DNA of 40,679 bases from Acinetobacter bereziniae (GTDB lineage: Bacteria; Pseudomonadota; Gammaproteobacteria; Pseudomonadales; Moraxellaceae), in contig WNDP01000022.1 in assembly GCA_009912575.1 (NCBI GenBank), positions 1 to 40,679 of the forward strand, given 5' to 3'. Shown here piece by piece: positions 7,382 to 14,661 of this stretch (the first letter of the stretch is position 1; each line of letters begins with the position of its first letter). A model generated the notes under the pieces. It saw nothing but the letters and a program-made list of their open reading frames with translations, was not told the origin of the DNA and made no database searches. The translations under genes and the position numbers were made by a program.

Positions 7382-8293
7382 TTAAGTCAAATTACTTTTG
7401 ACCAATTGAATTGGTTCGAGTAATTCCTCGCCCAGTGAACTCAGCATTTCTCTTTCGATTAAACGGGTAATTGCATCTAATGGCAAATCATTTTCTTGTA
7501 AGCCAAAAGGTTCTTCGAGTTGCGCACTCAATGCATCCAAGCCTAAAAATAAATATGCAATTAAGCTAACAATCACAGGTGTCCAGATACCAAGACTGGC
7601 TTCTAAACTAAAAGGTAGAATTAGGCAGAAGCAATACACTGTACGATGTAGCAATACTGAGTAGGAATAAGGTAGTGGCGTACTCAAAATACGATCGCAA
7701 CCAGCCTGAATATTTCCCAAAGCAACAATATGTTGATTTAAACCTTGGTAAATAATATCTGAAATTTCATCTTGATGAAGAGATGATACTAAGGATTTTT
7801 GAATCTGCTCTAAAACAAATTGTGAGGCATTGATGTGATGAGACAATTGGTCGAATATTGAGTCATCCAAGAGAACTTTATTTTTATAAAATTCAAAAGA
7901 TTGATTTTGATTGCGTAGGCGATTTCTGAGCAAGCAAGTAAAAAGCATGACACGATACATGAGGACTTGACGTTGTTGTTCAGGTAAAACATGACTGTCT
8001 CGTGAAATATGGCGAGATGTGGCGATCAATGCACCCCACAATTTACGACCTTCCCACCAGCGGTCATAACAAGCAGTATTTCTAAAGCTTAAGAAGATAG
8101 ACAGGATAATACCAAATACAGTAAATCCAATTGCAGGGACAGCAGGAAAGGTAAAATAATGATGTGAAGATAAAAAAACTAAAATTGTGGAGATCAGCAC
8201 AACGAATGCCAATGCAGGTAAGACTTTGGGAAGAATGGTGCCATGCCAAGCAAAAAGTAGGGCAAAGCTATTACTTTTATCGCGAATGATCAT
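7382..8293 (-). CDS. Bestrophin-family (UPF0187/YneE-like) membrane channel protein
   Basis: The 303-residue product belongs to the bacterial bestrophin family, pentameric ion channels of the inner membrane. Two hydrophobic segments lie near residues 22-75. The family signature SFRNTACYDRWWEGRKLWGAL follows at about 69-89. Two more hydrophobic segments lie at about 215-250, and then a C-terminal stretch FGxxxxDLPLDxIxRxIE at about 270-288. The length equals that of the Klebsiella homologue. Bacterial members characterised so far conduct cations. It is convergent with prmC and lies downstream of the ABC transporter genes, but a terminator sits between them, so it is probably a separate unit. 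Confidence 0.9.
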   Translation of the reverse strand: MIIRDKSNSFALLFAWHGTILPKVLPALAFVVLISTILVFLSSHHYFTFPAVPAIGFTVFGIILSIFLSFRNTACYDRWWEGRKLWGALIATSRHISRDSHVLPEQQRQVLMYRVMLFTCLLRNRLRNQNQSFEFYKNKVLLDDSIFDQLSHHINASQFVLEQIQKSLVSSLHQDEISDIIYQGLNQHIVALGNIQAGCDRILSTPLPYSYSVLLHRTVYCFCLILPFSLEASLGIWTPVIVSLIAYLFLGLDALSAQLEEPFGLQENDLPLDAITRLIEREMLSSLGEELLEPIQLVKSNLT

Positions 8294-8364
8294 ACTGTCT
8301 ACCTAAATGTAACAGCAACAGTGTTCCACAGAAAAAACCCTAAATGCAAGTTTCAGATAGAGAA

Positions 8365-8396
8365 ATTAAAAATACGGCTCAGGAAAAGCCGTATTT
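8365..8396 (-). terminator. Intrinsic terminator of the ABC transporter operon
   Basis: AAATACGGCT (8370-8379) and AGCCGTATTT (8387-8396) form a 10-bp stem. On the minus strand the right arm is followed by T-rich sequence. It lies 8 bp after the stop of the permease gene and ends the operon before the bestrophin gene. Confidence 0.8.
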
Positions 8397-8404
8397 AACT
8401 ACAT

Positions 8405-9220
8405 TTACGTCCGCCAACGTAAAAACCAGTTTTCTATCCACTTCATCAGCGCATCAGTTAATTTACCCAGTACAGCCAATAAGATAATTGCGATAATCAC
8501 AATATCAGGTCGTGAAGTTTCTCGACCATCACTGAGTAAATAGCCAATGCCTTGTGTTGCTGCAATCAGTTCGGCTGCAATCATAAACATCCAAGCTAAA
8601 CTTAAACTATTTCTCAACCCCACTAAAATTCTAGGGGAAGCAGCAGGCAGAACAATTTGAAAAATGGTTTGCATATTGCTTAGTCGGTAGACTTTAGCGA
8701 GTTCAAATAATTTTTTATCTACATCATGAATGGCTGAAACGGTGTTGGTATAGGTGGGGAAGAATGCACCGATGGCAATTAAAGTAATTTTTGAAGCTTC
8801 ATCAATTCCTAGCCAAAGTAACAATAATGGAATCCATGCAAGGCTAGGGATTGATTTAATTGCAGAAAATGTTGGTTCTAAAAATGCTTCAATATGTTGG
8901 TTTAAACCGACAGCTATTGCAAAGATAAGCCCAAGCGCACTACCGACAAAAAAGCCAAAGAAAACTCGCCATGTACTGGTATACACATGCGTGAATAAAT
9001 CACCATTTGCCAAATCTCGAAATGATTCAAGTAAACTGCTAGGTGCTGGCAGTAAATAGGGTTCAATCCAACCTGTTCGAAAAAGATATTCGCACAAAAG
9101 AATGATTAAAACAGGGATAGTGATTGCTTTTAGCCATTTCAATAAATGAGTTTTGACTACAGCGTTTTTAACATCAGTAGTTACCATTGTATGTGATGCT
9201 GAAGCAGAAATTTTATTCAT
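8405..9220 (-). CDS. ssuC: ABC transporter permease, aliphatic sulfonate/taurine type
   Basis: The 271-residue product is an inner-membrane permease of the SsuC/TauC type with about six hydrophobic segments. It carries the cytoplasmic EAA-type loop that contacts the ATPase: ELAKVYRLSNMQTIFQIVLP followed by ASPRILVGLRNSL, near residues 175-205. SIPSLAWIPLLLLWLGI is typical of the sulfonate and nitrate family. Its ATG overlaps the stop of the upstream binding-protein gene by one base, so the two are coupled. No ATPase gene (ssuB) lies next to it, so a subunit from elsewhere must serve it. The substrate is inferred from family only; taurine, sulfonates or other organic anions are possible. Confidence 0.85.
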   Translation of the reverse strand: MNKISASASHTMVTTDVKNAVVKTHLLKWLKAITIPVLIILLCEYLFRTGWIEPYLLPAPSSLLESFRDLANGDLFTHVYTSTWRVFFGFFVGSALGLIFAIAVGLNQHIEAFLEPTFSAIKSIPSLAWIPLLLLWLGIDEASKITLIAIGAFFPTYTNTVSAIHDVDKKLFELAKVYRLSNMQTIFQIVLPAASPRILVGLRNSLSLAWMFMIAAELIAATQGIGYLLSDGRETSRPDIVIIAIILLAVLGKLTDALMKWIENWFLRWRT

Positions 9221-10191
9221 TATTTCCCTACAACTTTTTGCGCATATTTACTGTCAAATAACTGATCAATGACTTGGTTAACATTGGTACCTTTACGCAC
9301 CAATTCCTCCTCATTCAAAATCGCGCCAGCTTTCTTTAAGGCATTCAATTGTTTTGCTGATGGAATATTTTGGTCGAGATTGGTTCGGCTGAGCTGAAGT
9401 TTAGCAACTTCAAGTGGTAATTTTGCTTCACGGGCCAACAGTTCAGCTACTTTGTCAGGGTTGGCTTTTGCCCATTTACGTGCTTGTTCATAAGCTTTGA
9501 TTACGGCATCTATAGCTTCAGGACTTTGTGCTGCAAACTGATCTTTAACACTTAAAACACTATAGCTATTAAATGAAATATTACGATAAAGCAACTTAGC
9601 GCCAGATTGTAACTGCGCAGAAGCCATAAGTGGATCAAGCCCAGCCCAAGCATCGACCTGACCACGTTCTAATGCAGTTTTACCATCTGGATGTTGTAAA
9701 TGAACCAGTTGTACATCGCGTTTACTTAAGCCAACTGTTTCAAGTGCTTGGAGAGTGAAAAGGAATGGGTCAGTCCCTTTGGTTGCCGCTATTTTCTTAC
9801 CCTTTAAGTCCTTCAGTGATTTGATGGCTGAGTTTTTCGCAACGACCAACGCCGTCCATTCAGGTTGGCTTTGAATATAAACAGTTTTAATTGGGCTTCC
9901 ATTGGCACGGCTTAATACCGCTGCCAGCCCAGCTGTTGATGCAAAGTCGATACTGCCACTGTTTAGATATTCAAGCGAACGGTTACTGCCTTGGCTAAAT
10001 ACCCATTTGATCTCTGTTTTTGGCAAGGCTTTTTCTAAGAGTTTTTGCTCTTTGACAACTAAACTTGTTGGAGCGTAATAAGCATAGTCGAGTTTTAATA
10101 TGGTTGGGATGGCAGCGAAAGATGCTGTAACTGTTAAGCTAAGAGCAACGCCAGACACTAAAGCTGTTACTTTTTGACCAAAAGATTTCAT
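9220..10191 (-). CDS. ssuA: Sulfonate-type ABC transporter substrate-binding protein
   Basis: The product is 323 residues from the ATG at 10191, which has GGGG 5 nt upstream and gives a good signal peptide (MKSFGQKVTALVSGVALSL..., cleaved after ASFA). An ATG 93 bp upstream would put a long tail before the signal and is unlikely. The mature part is an SsuA/TauA-type periplasmic binding fold: YYAPTSLVVKEQKLLEKALP, then SIDFASTAGLAAVLSRANG, LKDLKGKKIAATKGTDP, and ERGQVDAWAGLDPLM. It hands substrate to the permease encoded by the overlapping next gene. The desulfonating enzymes ssuD and ssuE are not here. Control by a sulfur-starvation regulator is likely from the family but no site is certain. 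Confidence 0.88.
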   Translation of the reverse strand: MKSFGQKVTALVSGVALSLTVTASFAAIPTILKLDYAYYAPTSLVVKEQKLLEKALPKTEIKWVFSQGSNRSLEYLNSGSIDFASTAGLAAVLSRANGSPIKTVYIQSQPEWTALVVAKNSAIKSLKDLKGKKIAATKGTDPFLFTLQALETVGLSKRDVQLVHLQHPDGKTALERGQVDAWAGLDPLMASAQLQSGAKLLYRNISFNSYSVLSVKDQFAAQSPEAIDAVIKAYEQARKWAKANPDKVAELLAREAKLPLEVAKLQLSRTNLDQNIPSAKQLNALKKAGAILNEEELVRKGTNVNQVIDQLFDSKYAQKVVGK

Positions 10192-10426
10192 AAATACCCC
10201 ATAAAATTCAAAGAGAAAAACAGAGTAGATATGTATAGTTATTATGGCATCAGTACAAAAAAGAATAATAGATAAGCACTTCAATAAAACAGAATTATTA
10301 AAATTTTATGATTTAATATTTTGATTTTTATAAATATTATTAAATTCTATTCGTTTATTGTATGTATAATAGATTAGTAGAAAGCGATAGCAAAAAAAAT
10401 CTTAGCACTTTTTTCTATTTAGACAT

Positions 10427-10457
10427 AAAAAACGGTTTTATTTCAAACCGTTTTTTT
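10427..10457. terminator. Intrinsic terminator, symmetrical
   Basis: AAAAAACGGTTT (10427-10438), TATTTC loop and AAACCGTTTTTT (10445-10456) form a 12-bp stem with T-runs on both strands. It lies 12 bp after the stop of the small minus-strand gene and upstream of ssuA, so it insulates the two. Confidence 0.88.
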
Positions 10458-10468
10458 ACCGAGTGATT

Positions 10469-10816
10469 TTATATTAAATAATCTTCAAGACTATCTGCAA
10501 TTTCAACTTGGTCTAAGGCATTGGTTTCAAGCGCAAGACACAGTGCTACAATTTTCGCTGTATCTGCAATGTTCTCTTTTTTCATGGCCAAACCAGATTG
10601 TATCGCTTCAATACGCTCTTGTTGAATATCGAGTGCTTGAGCAAGATCCGAGGCATTGTTGATGTTCAGAAAGTCATTAATTGCATTTGAAACATCACGA
10701 TCTGAAGCTTTTAAAATTCCTTCAATAAGCTCATCTAAATGTTCAGTTTGAGCAGAAAGGGAATGGATAAAATTTTGAACTAGATTTTGTTCTAGTACAT
10801 CAATCATCTTAATCAT
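10469..10816 (-). CDS. Small acidic protein of unknown function
   Basis: I do not recognise this protein. From the ATG at 10816 it has 115 residues (MIKMIDVLEQNLVQNF...). AGG 8 nt upstream supports that start; an ATG 42 bp further upstream lacks a good site. It is strongly acidic and predicted helical, with no signal peptide or membrane segment and only one cysteine. Segments such as ALDIQQERIEAIQSGLAMKK suggest an all-helical fold. It has its own terminator and a 235-bp gap to the AraC gene, so it is probably monocistronic. Codon use looks like its neighbours. Confidence 0.7.
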   Translation of the reverse strand: MIKMIDVLEQNLVQNFIHSLSAQTEHLDELIEGILKASDRDVSNAINDFLNINNASDLAQALDIQQERIEAIQSGLAMKKENIADTAKIVALCLALETNALDQVEIADSLEDYLI

Positions 10817-11053
10817 GTTAGTGACCTGAAAGCTGATTAAAGGGGAGGAGGGTACCACAGGAAGTAAGCAGAAAGACTGCTTTGAATTGAGTGAAAAAAT
10901 ATACTAATACTGACGGATTTGCAACCATATTCAGATAAGCAGTAAATCACGATATAAGCTTTTCAAATTTATAAGAATAAAATTAAAATATCTTCAATAC
11001 ATACTTGAACAAGAAGATGAAATCATTTTGAACAACCGTTTAAGCCTATCCTT

Positions 11054-12079
11054 TTAACCTGAATGTTTATGTTCACGATAAGCGCCAGGGCTTACGCCTG
11101 TCCATTTTTTAAAAGCACGGTGAAATGCACTCGCATCTTGAAAATTTAATAATTCGCTGATCTCTTGTAAGCTATACACTGTTTTGGTTAACAGGTCGAT
11201 TGCCATGTCGCGACGAATATCATTTTTAAGTTGTTGATAGCTTGTACCTTCATTTTTTAAACGGCGTTGAATTGTTGCTTGTGAAATATTCAGTTGTTCT
11301 GATAATTCTCCTAACTCCACCCATGTACAAGGTGAAATCGAGAGTAATTGTTTTCTTAGAATAGCGCTTAGTGCCAAAGGGTTTTTAAACCTTAAAAGCA
11401 AATTTTCAGGGCTGTTCTTGATAAATGCATACCAAGACTTTTGATCACGTTTGATGGGAATATTTAAGTAATTTGCATCGAATTGAAGATAGTTTCTGTC
11501 TGTTTGATAAGTAATATTCTCACAAAAGCGAACACGATAATCTTGATCATCATCTGGAGCTGTGCATTTTAATTGTAATTGTTTGAGTAGAATACGTTGA
11601 TCTGCTAACCAGCACATTAAACTATGTATCAACATGATGTAGGTAGCATAACAAAACATGGCTTTGGTTTGTAATTTGTCTGTAATGACAATGTAGGCAT
11701 AATTTTCATCAATCACCAATTTACTTGAAAAATCATCTAGCACAACATTAAAAAATTGTAGAATTTGTTCAATGGCAATGTGAAGTGTATCTGCCTGCAT
11801 GACCATTTTAGTCAGTAGCTTATAACAACCACGACGCATCTGATGAGAATCCATACCAAAAAACTCATCATTCATTTGATCCGCAATTTCAGTCCAAAGT
11901 TTTGCATAGCTTGAAACAGCAATTCGTGCTTTAGGTGCATAGAAAAGTTCAAGTGGAATCTCAGCATCAGCTAAAATTTTCTCAATATCGAATCCTTTAT
12001 TTTTTGCGCCGATCAGTGCCTCATGCACCAGCGCAATTGAGATGGTCCCTTTGCTTTCAATGAATTGTTGATTGTTCAC
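11054..12079 (-). CDS. AraC-family transcriptional regulator (OruR/ArgR-like N-domain)
   Basis: The 341-residue product has an N-terminal effector domain of the arabinose-binding-like type (residues about 20-210). A C-terminal AraC double helix-turn-helix covers about 235-335. The first helix pair reads LSEQLNISQATIQRRLKNEG and the second LQEISELLNFQDASAFHRAF followed by KKWTGVSPGAYR, a standard AraC ending. This architecture is common in regulators of amino-acid, fatty-acid and sterol catabolism. It is divergent from the dehydrogenase, acyl-CoA dehydrogenase and ligase genes, which it most likely activates in response to a pathway compound. The ribosome binding site is weak. Confidence 0.92.
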   Translation of the reverse strand: MNNQQFIESKGTISIALVHEALIGAKNKGFDIEKILADAEIPLELFYAPKARIAVSSYAKLWTEIADQMNDEFFGMDSHQMRRGCYKLLTKMVMQADTLHIAIEQILQFFNVVLDDFSSKLVIDENYAYIVITDKLQTKAMFCYATYIMLIHSLMCWLADQRILLKQLQLKCTAPDDDQDYRVRFCENITYQTDRNYLQFDANYLNIPIKRDQKSWYAFIKNSPENLLLRFKNPLALSAILRKQLLSISPCTWVELGELSEQLNISQATIQRRLKNEGTSYQQLKNDIRRDMAIDLLTKTVYSLQEISELLNFQDASAFHRAFKKWTGVSPGAYREHKHSG

Positions 12080-12129
12080 AGTATATATATTCCATTATCT
12101 TGTGAGAGCGTTTGAGTCATGGTTAAGTT

Positions 12130-12194
12130 ACTCAAGAATTATAAATTGTCCAAATCCATCATTCACGATGCAACTTTTGGAAATTGTACTCAAG
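12130..12194. promoter_or_regulatory. Candidate AraC-regulator operator between divergent genes
   Basis: The 205-bp divergent region has a TCCAAA (12149-12154) and TTTGGA (12176-12181) dyad. It also has direct repeats of AAATTGT (12143 and 12181) and ACTCAAG (about 12130 and 12188). AraC proteins usually bind direct repeats. The assignment to the neighbouring regulator is inference. Confidence 0.3.
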
Positions 12195-12284
12195 CTTGAC
12201 TATGTTTACTCTGCATCTTAAGTCGAAAATGAGTTTAATTTAAAATCTATAGGTATTTATTCAAACAACGAATTAGGAAGAAAA

Positions 12285-13055
12285 ATGAAAATTGAAGGAA
12301 AAGTCTTTGTCGTAACAGGTGGTGCATCTGGACTTGGTGCTGCGACGGCAACACATTTGGTTGCTCGAGGCGCAAGCGTGATCATGGTAGATATGAACCA
12401 TGAACTGGGCGAAGAAATGCAAAAACGTCTTGGTGAAAAATCTCGATTTGTACCATTGGATGTGACCAATGAAATTGCAGTAGAACAATTCTTTAAACAA
12501 CTCGAACAAGATTATGGGCAACTTAACGGTTTAATTAACTGTGCAGGTATTGGTCCTTCTGCAAAAGTATTAGGCAAAAACGGTATTCATGCTTTGGATG
12601 CATTTCAGAAGGTTTTAAATATTAATGTATCAGGTACGTTTAATATGCTTCGTTTTGCCGCAGATGTCATCTCACGTTATGAACTTGCAGACGGTGAAGA
12701 AGATCGTGGAGTAATTATCAATACCGCTTCAGTTGCGGCTTTTGATGGACAAATTGGGCAGACTGCATATGCTGCTTCAAAAGGTGCTGTTGTTGCAATG
12801 ACTTTACCTTTGGCAAGAGAGTTGTCGCAACACGCAATTCGTGTCATGACCATCGCCCCTGGCATTATGGAAACACCGATGCTGAAAGCTTTACCACAAA
12901 ATGTTCAAGATGCTCTAGGGGAAATGGTTCCTTTTCCAAAACGTCTTGCCAAACCAGAAGAATTTGCACAACTCGTTGGGCATATTTGTGAAAATAGTTA
13001 TTTAAACGGAGAAACAATTCGTTTAGATGGCGCAATTCGTATGCAACCGAAATAA
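12285..13055 (+). CDS. Short-chain dehydrogenase, 3-hydroxyacyl-CoA dehydrogenase (HSD10-like)
   Basis: The 256-residue product is a classical SDR. It has the cofactor motif TGGASGLG at 11-18, NCAG at about 85-88 (LINCAGIG), catalytic Ser149, and Tyr162-x3-Lys166 (YAASK). An acidic residue at the end of the second strand (VDMN) suggests NAD preference. It strongly resembles type II 3-hydroxyacyl-CoA dehydrogenases (HSD17B10 group), with INTASVAAFDGQIGQ, RVMTIAPGIMETPML and the end LNGETIRLDGAIRMQP. These oxidise 3-hydroxyacyl-CoAs, including 3-hydroxy-2-methylbutyryl-CoA of isoleucine breakdown. AGGAAG before the ATG supports the start. The acyl-CoA dehydrogenase and ligase downstream fit this pathway; hydratase and thiolase genes are not here. 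Confidence 0.9.
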   Translation: MKIEGKVFVVTGGASGLGAATATHLVARGASVIMVDMNHELGEEMQKRLGEKSRFVPLDVTNEIAVEQFFKQLEQDYGQLNGLINCAGIGPSAKVLGKNGIHALDAFQKVLNINVSGTFNMLRFAADVISRYELADGEEDRGVIINTASVAAFDGQIGQTAYAASKGAVVAMTLPLARELSQHAIRVMTIAPGIMETPMLKALPQNVQDALGEMVPFPKRLAKPEEFAQLVGHICENSYLNGETIRLDGAIRMQPK

Positions 13056-13135
13056 GCCAAACCCTCTTTATGCTTTCAGAAGCGGGTTGAGTCGTCTATT
13101 CAATACGCCATGTGTAAAGCAAAATACCTAAAAAA

Positions 13136-13167
13136 TGCCTGTACTACCTAAAAGGTGGTATTGGGCA
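13136..13167 (+). other. Long hairpin between dehydrogenase and acyl-CoA dehydrogenase genes
   Basis: The arm 13136-13149 (TGCCTGTACTACCT) folds on 13153-13167 across an AAA loop, with about 14 pairs including G-U pairs and one bulged base. No T-run follows, so it is not a standard terminator. It sits in a 210-bp gap and may be an mRNA processing or stability element, or a regulator site. Confidence 0.45.
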
Positions 13168-13265
13168 AATTTGACCTTAATTTTGTTGATCTGTTCCTGT
13201 CCTTACACTTGGGATAGGCGTTTAAATATTCAAAATTTTAAAAACTAGCGGAAAGGGATGCCCAA

Positions 13266-14399
13266 ATGATACTCAATGATGATCAAAAGATGGTTCAGGA
13301 AATGATGCGGAATTATGCTCAAAAAGAACTCAAGCCGACTGCAGCTGAACGAGACAAGCATTCACAATTTCCGAAACAGCAATTAGCAGCATTGGGTGCG
13401 TTGGGCGCATTGGGAATGACGGTATCTGAGCAATGGGGTGGCGCTGGGTTGGATTATATGTCCTTGGTTGTGGCAATTGAAGAAATCGCAGCAGGTGATG
13501 GTGCGATTTCTACCATTGTAAGTGTACAAAACTCATTACCCTGCGGTATTATTCAAAAATATGGCTCAGAACAACAAAAACAAGATTATTTAATTCCTTT
13601 AGCAACAGGACATTGGCTTGGTTGCTTTTGTTTAACAGAACCGCAGGCAGGATCAGATGCTGGTGCTTTATTATGTAAAGCTGAGCGTGACGGAGATGCA
13701 TGGGTTATTAATGGTACCAAGCAGTTTATTACTTCAGGACAAAATGCCCAAGTTGCGATTGTATTCGCCATGACGGATAAGACAGCTGGAAAAAAGGGAA
13801 TTTCTTGCTTTATTGTTCCGACTGATACGGAGGGATATATCGTTTCACGCATTGAAGACAAAATGGGGCAGCATTGTTCAGACACAGCAACGATTGTTTT
13901 TCAAAACTGTCGGATTCCTGCTGAAAATTTATTGGGAAATGAGGGAGAAGGCTACAAAATTGCCTTGTCAAATTTAGAATCAGGACGAATTGGTATTGCA
14001 TCGCAATGTGTAAGTATGGCTCGTGCAGCATTGGAAGCCGCCGTTGAATATGCCAATGAGCGTAAAGCTTTTGGTGTGGAACTGGTTCAGCATCAAGCTG
14101 TGGCATTTCGACTGGCTGACATGGCAACTCAAATCGAAGCAGCACGTCAGTTGATTTACCATGCTGCAAGTTTAAAAGATGCAGGCTTGCCATGTTTAAA
14201 AGAGGCTTCGATGGCGAAACTCTTTGCATCGGAAATCGCTGAAAAAGTCTGTTCAGATGCCATACAGATACATGGTGACTATGGCTATGTTTCTGACTTT
14301 CCTGTTGAGCGAATTTATCGAGATGTGCGTGTCAGCCAGATTTATGAAGGCGCATCAGATATCCAACGTTTGGTTATTGCACGTGCTGTGATTCAATAA
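13266..14399 (+). CDS. Acyl-CoA dehydrogenase (short/branched-chain type)
   Basis: The 377-residue FAD enzyme introduces the alpha-beta double bond into acyl-CoA and passes electrons to ETF. It shows the family pattern in order. An N-terminal helical domain comes first, then the FAD-binding blocks CFCLTEPQAGSDAGAL and WVINGTKQFITSGQNA, then the C-terminal helical domain with NLESGRIGIASQ and ERKAFG. The catalytic base is Glu361 in IYEGASDIQ, the position used by short- and branched-chain enzymes. AGGGA 8 nt before the ATG supports the start. It follows the HSD10-like dehydrogenase after 210 bp containing a hairpin and ends at a strong terminator. A substrate such as 2-methylbutyryl- or butyryl-CoA is inferred from context. 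Confidence 0.94.
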   Translation: MILNDDQKMVQEMMRNYAQKELKPTAAERDKHSQFPKQQLAALGALGALGMTVSEQWGGAGLDYMSLVVAIEEIAAGDGAISTIVSVQNSLPCGIIQKYGSEQQKQDYLIPLATGHWLGCFCLTEPQAGSDAGALLCKAERDGDAWVINGTKQFITSGQNAQVAIVFAMTDKTAGKKGISCFIVPTDTEGYIVSRIEDKMGQHCSDTATIVFQNCRIPAENLLGNEGEGYKIALSNLESGRIGIASQCVSMARAALEAAVEYANERKAFGVELVQHQAVAFRLADMATQIEAARQLIYHAASLKDAGLPCLKEASMAKLFASEIAEKVCSDAIQIHGDYGYVSDFPVERIYRDVRVSQIYEGASDIQRLVIARAVIQ

Positions 14400-14435
14400 G
14401 GTACAACTGAGTAAACGCCTTTTAAATGCAAATAT

Positions 14436-14470
14436 AGACCAGCTAAATGCTGGTCTTTCTATTGTTTTTT
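14436..14470 (+). terminator. Intrinsic terminator of the acyl-CoA dehydrogenase gene
   Basis: AGACCAGC (14436-14443), TAAAT loop and GCTGGTCT (14449-14456) are followed by TTTCTATTGTTTTTT. The acyl-CoA ligase gene downstream therefore needs its own promoter. Confidence 0.85.
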
Positions 14471-14566
14471 AACGTGGAGGTAGTAGTGTCCAAACACCGC
14501 AGAATAATTGAGGTATTTGGAAATTGTGTATGATTTCTAATCATGTTTATCTATAAGCATAGGAAC

Positions 14567-14638
14567 AAATGCTGAATGATTCAGCATTTTAATAAGAGCT
14601 AGAACGCAGATATGGAATTACACATCGAGATGATGTGT
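14567..14638 (+). promoter_or_regulatory. Two perfect inverted repeats upstream of the acyl-CoA ligase
   Basis: AAATGCTGAA (14567-14576) and TTCAGCATTT (14580-14589) form a 10-bp dyad with a TGA centre. ACACATC (14620-14626) and GATGTGT (14632-14638) form a second stem with a 5-nt loop. Neither has a terminator T-run. They lie 24-95 bp before the ATG and may be operators or leader hairpins. Confidence 0.4.
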
Positions 14639-14661
14639 GTAACAAATACAAGGATATTGCC

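Noticed and set aside
13810-14229. 139-codon minus-strand frame inside the acyl-CoA dehydrogenase gene
   Set aside because: It is antisense to a well-conserved enzyme and carries no family motif.
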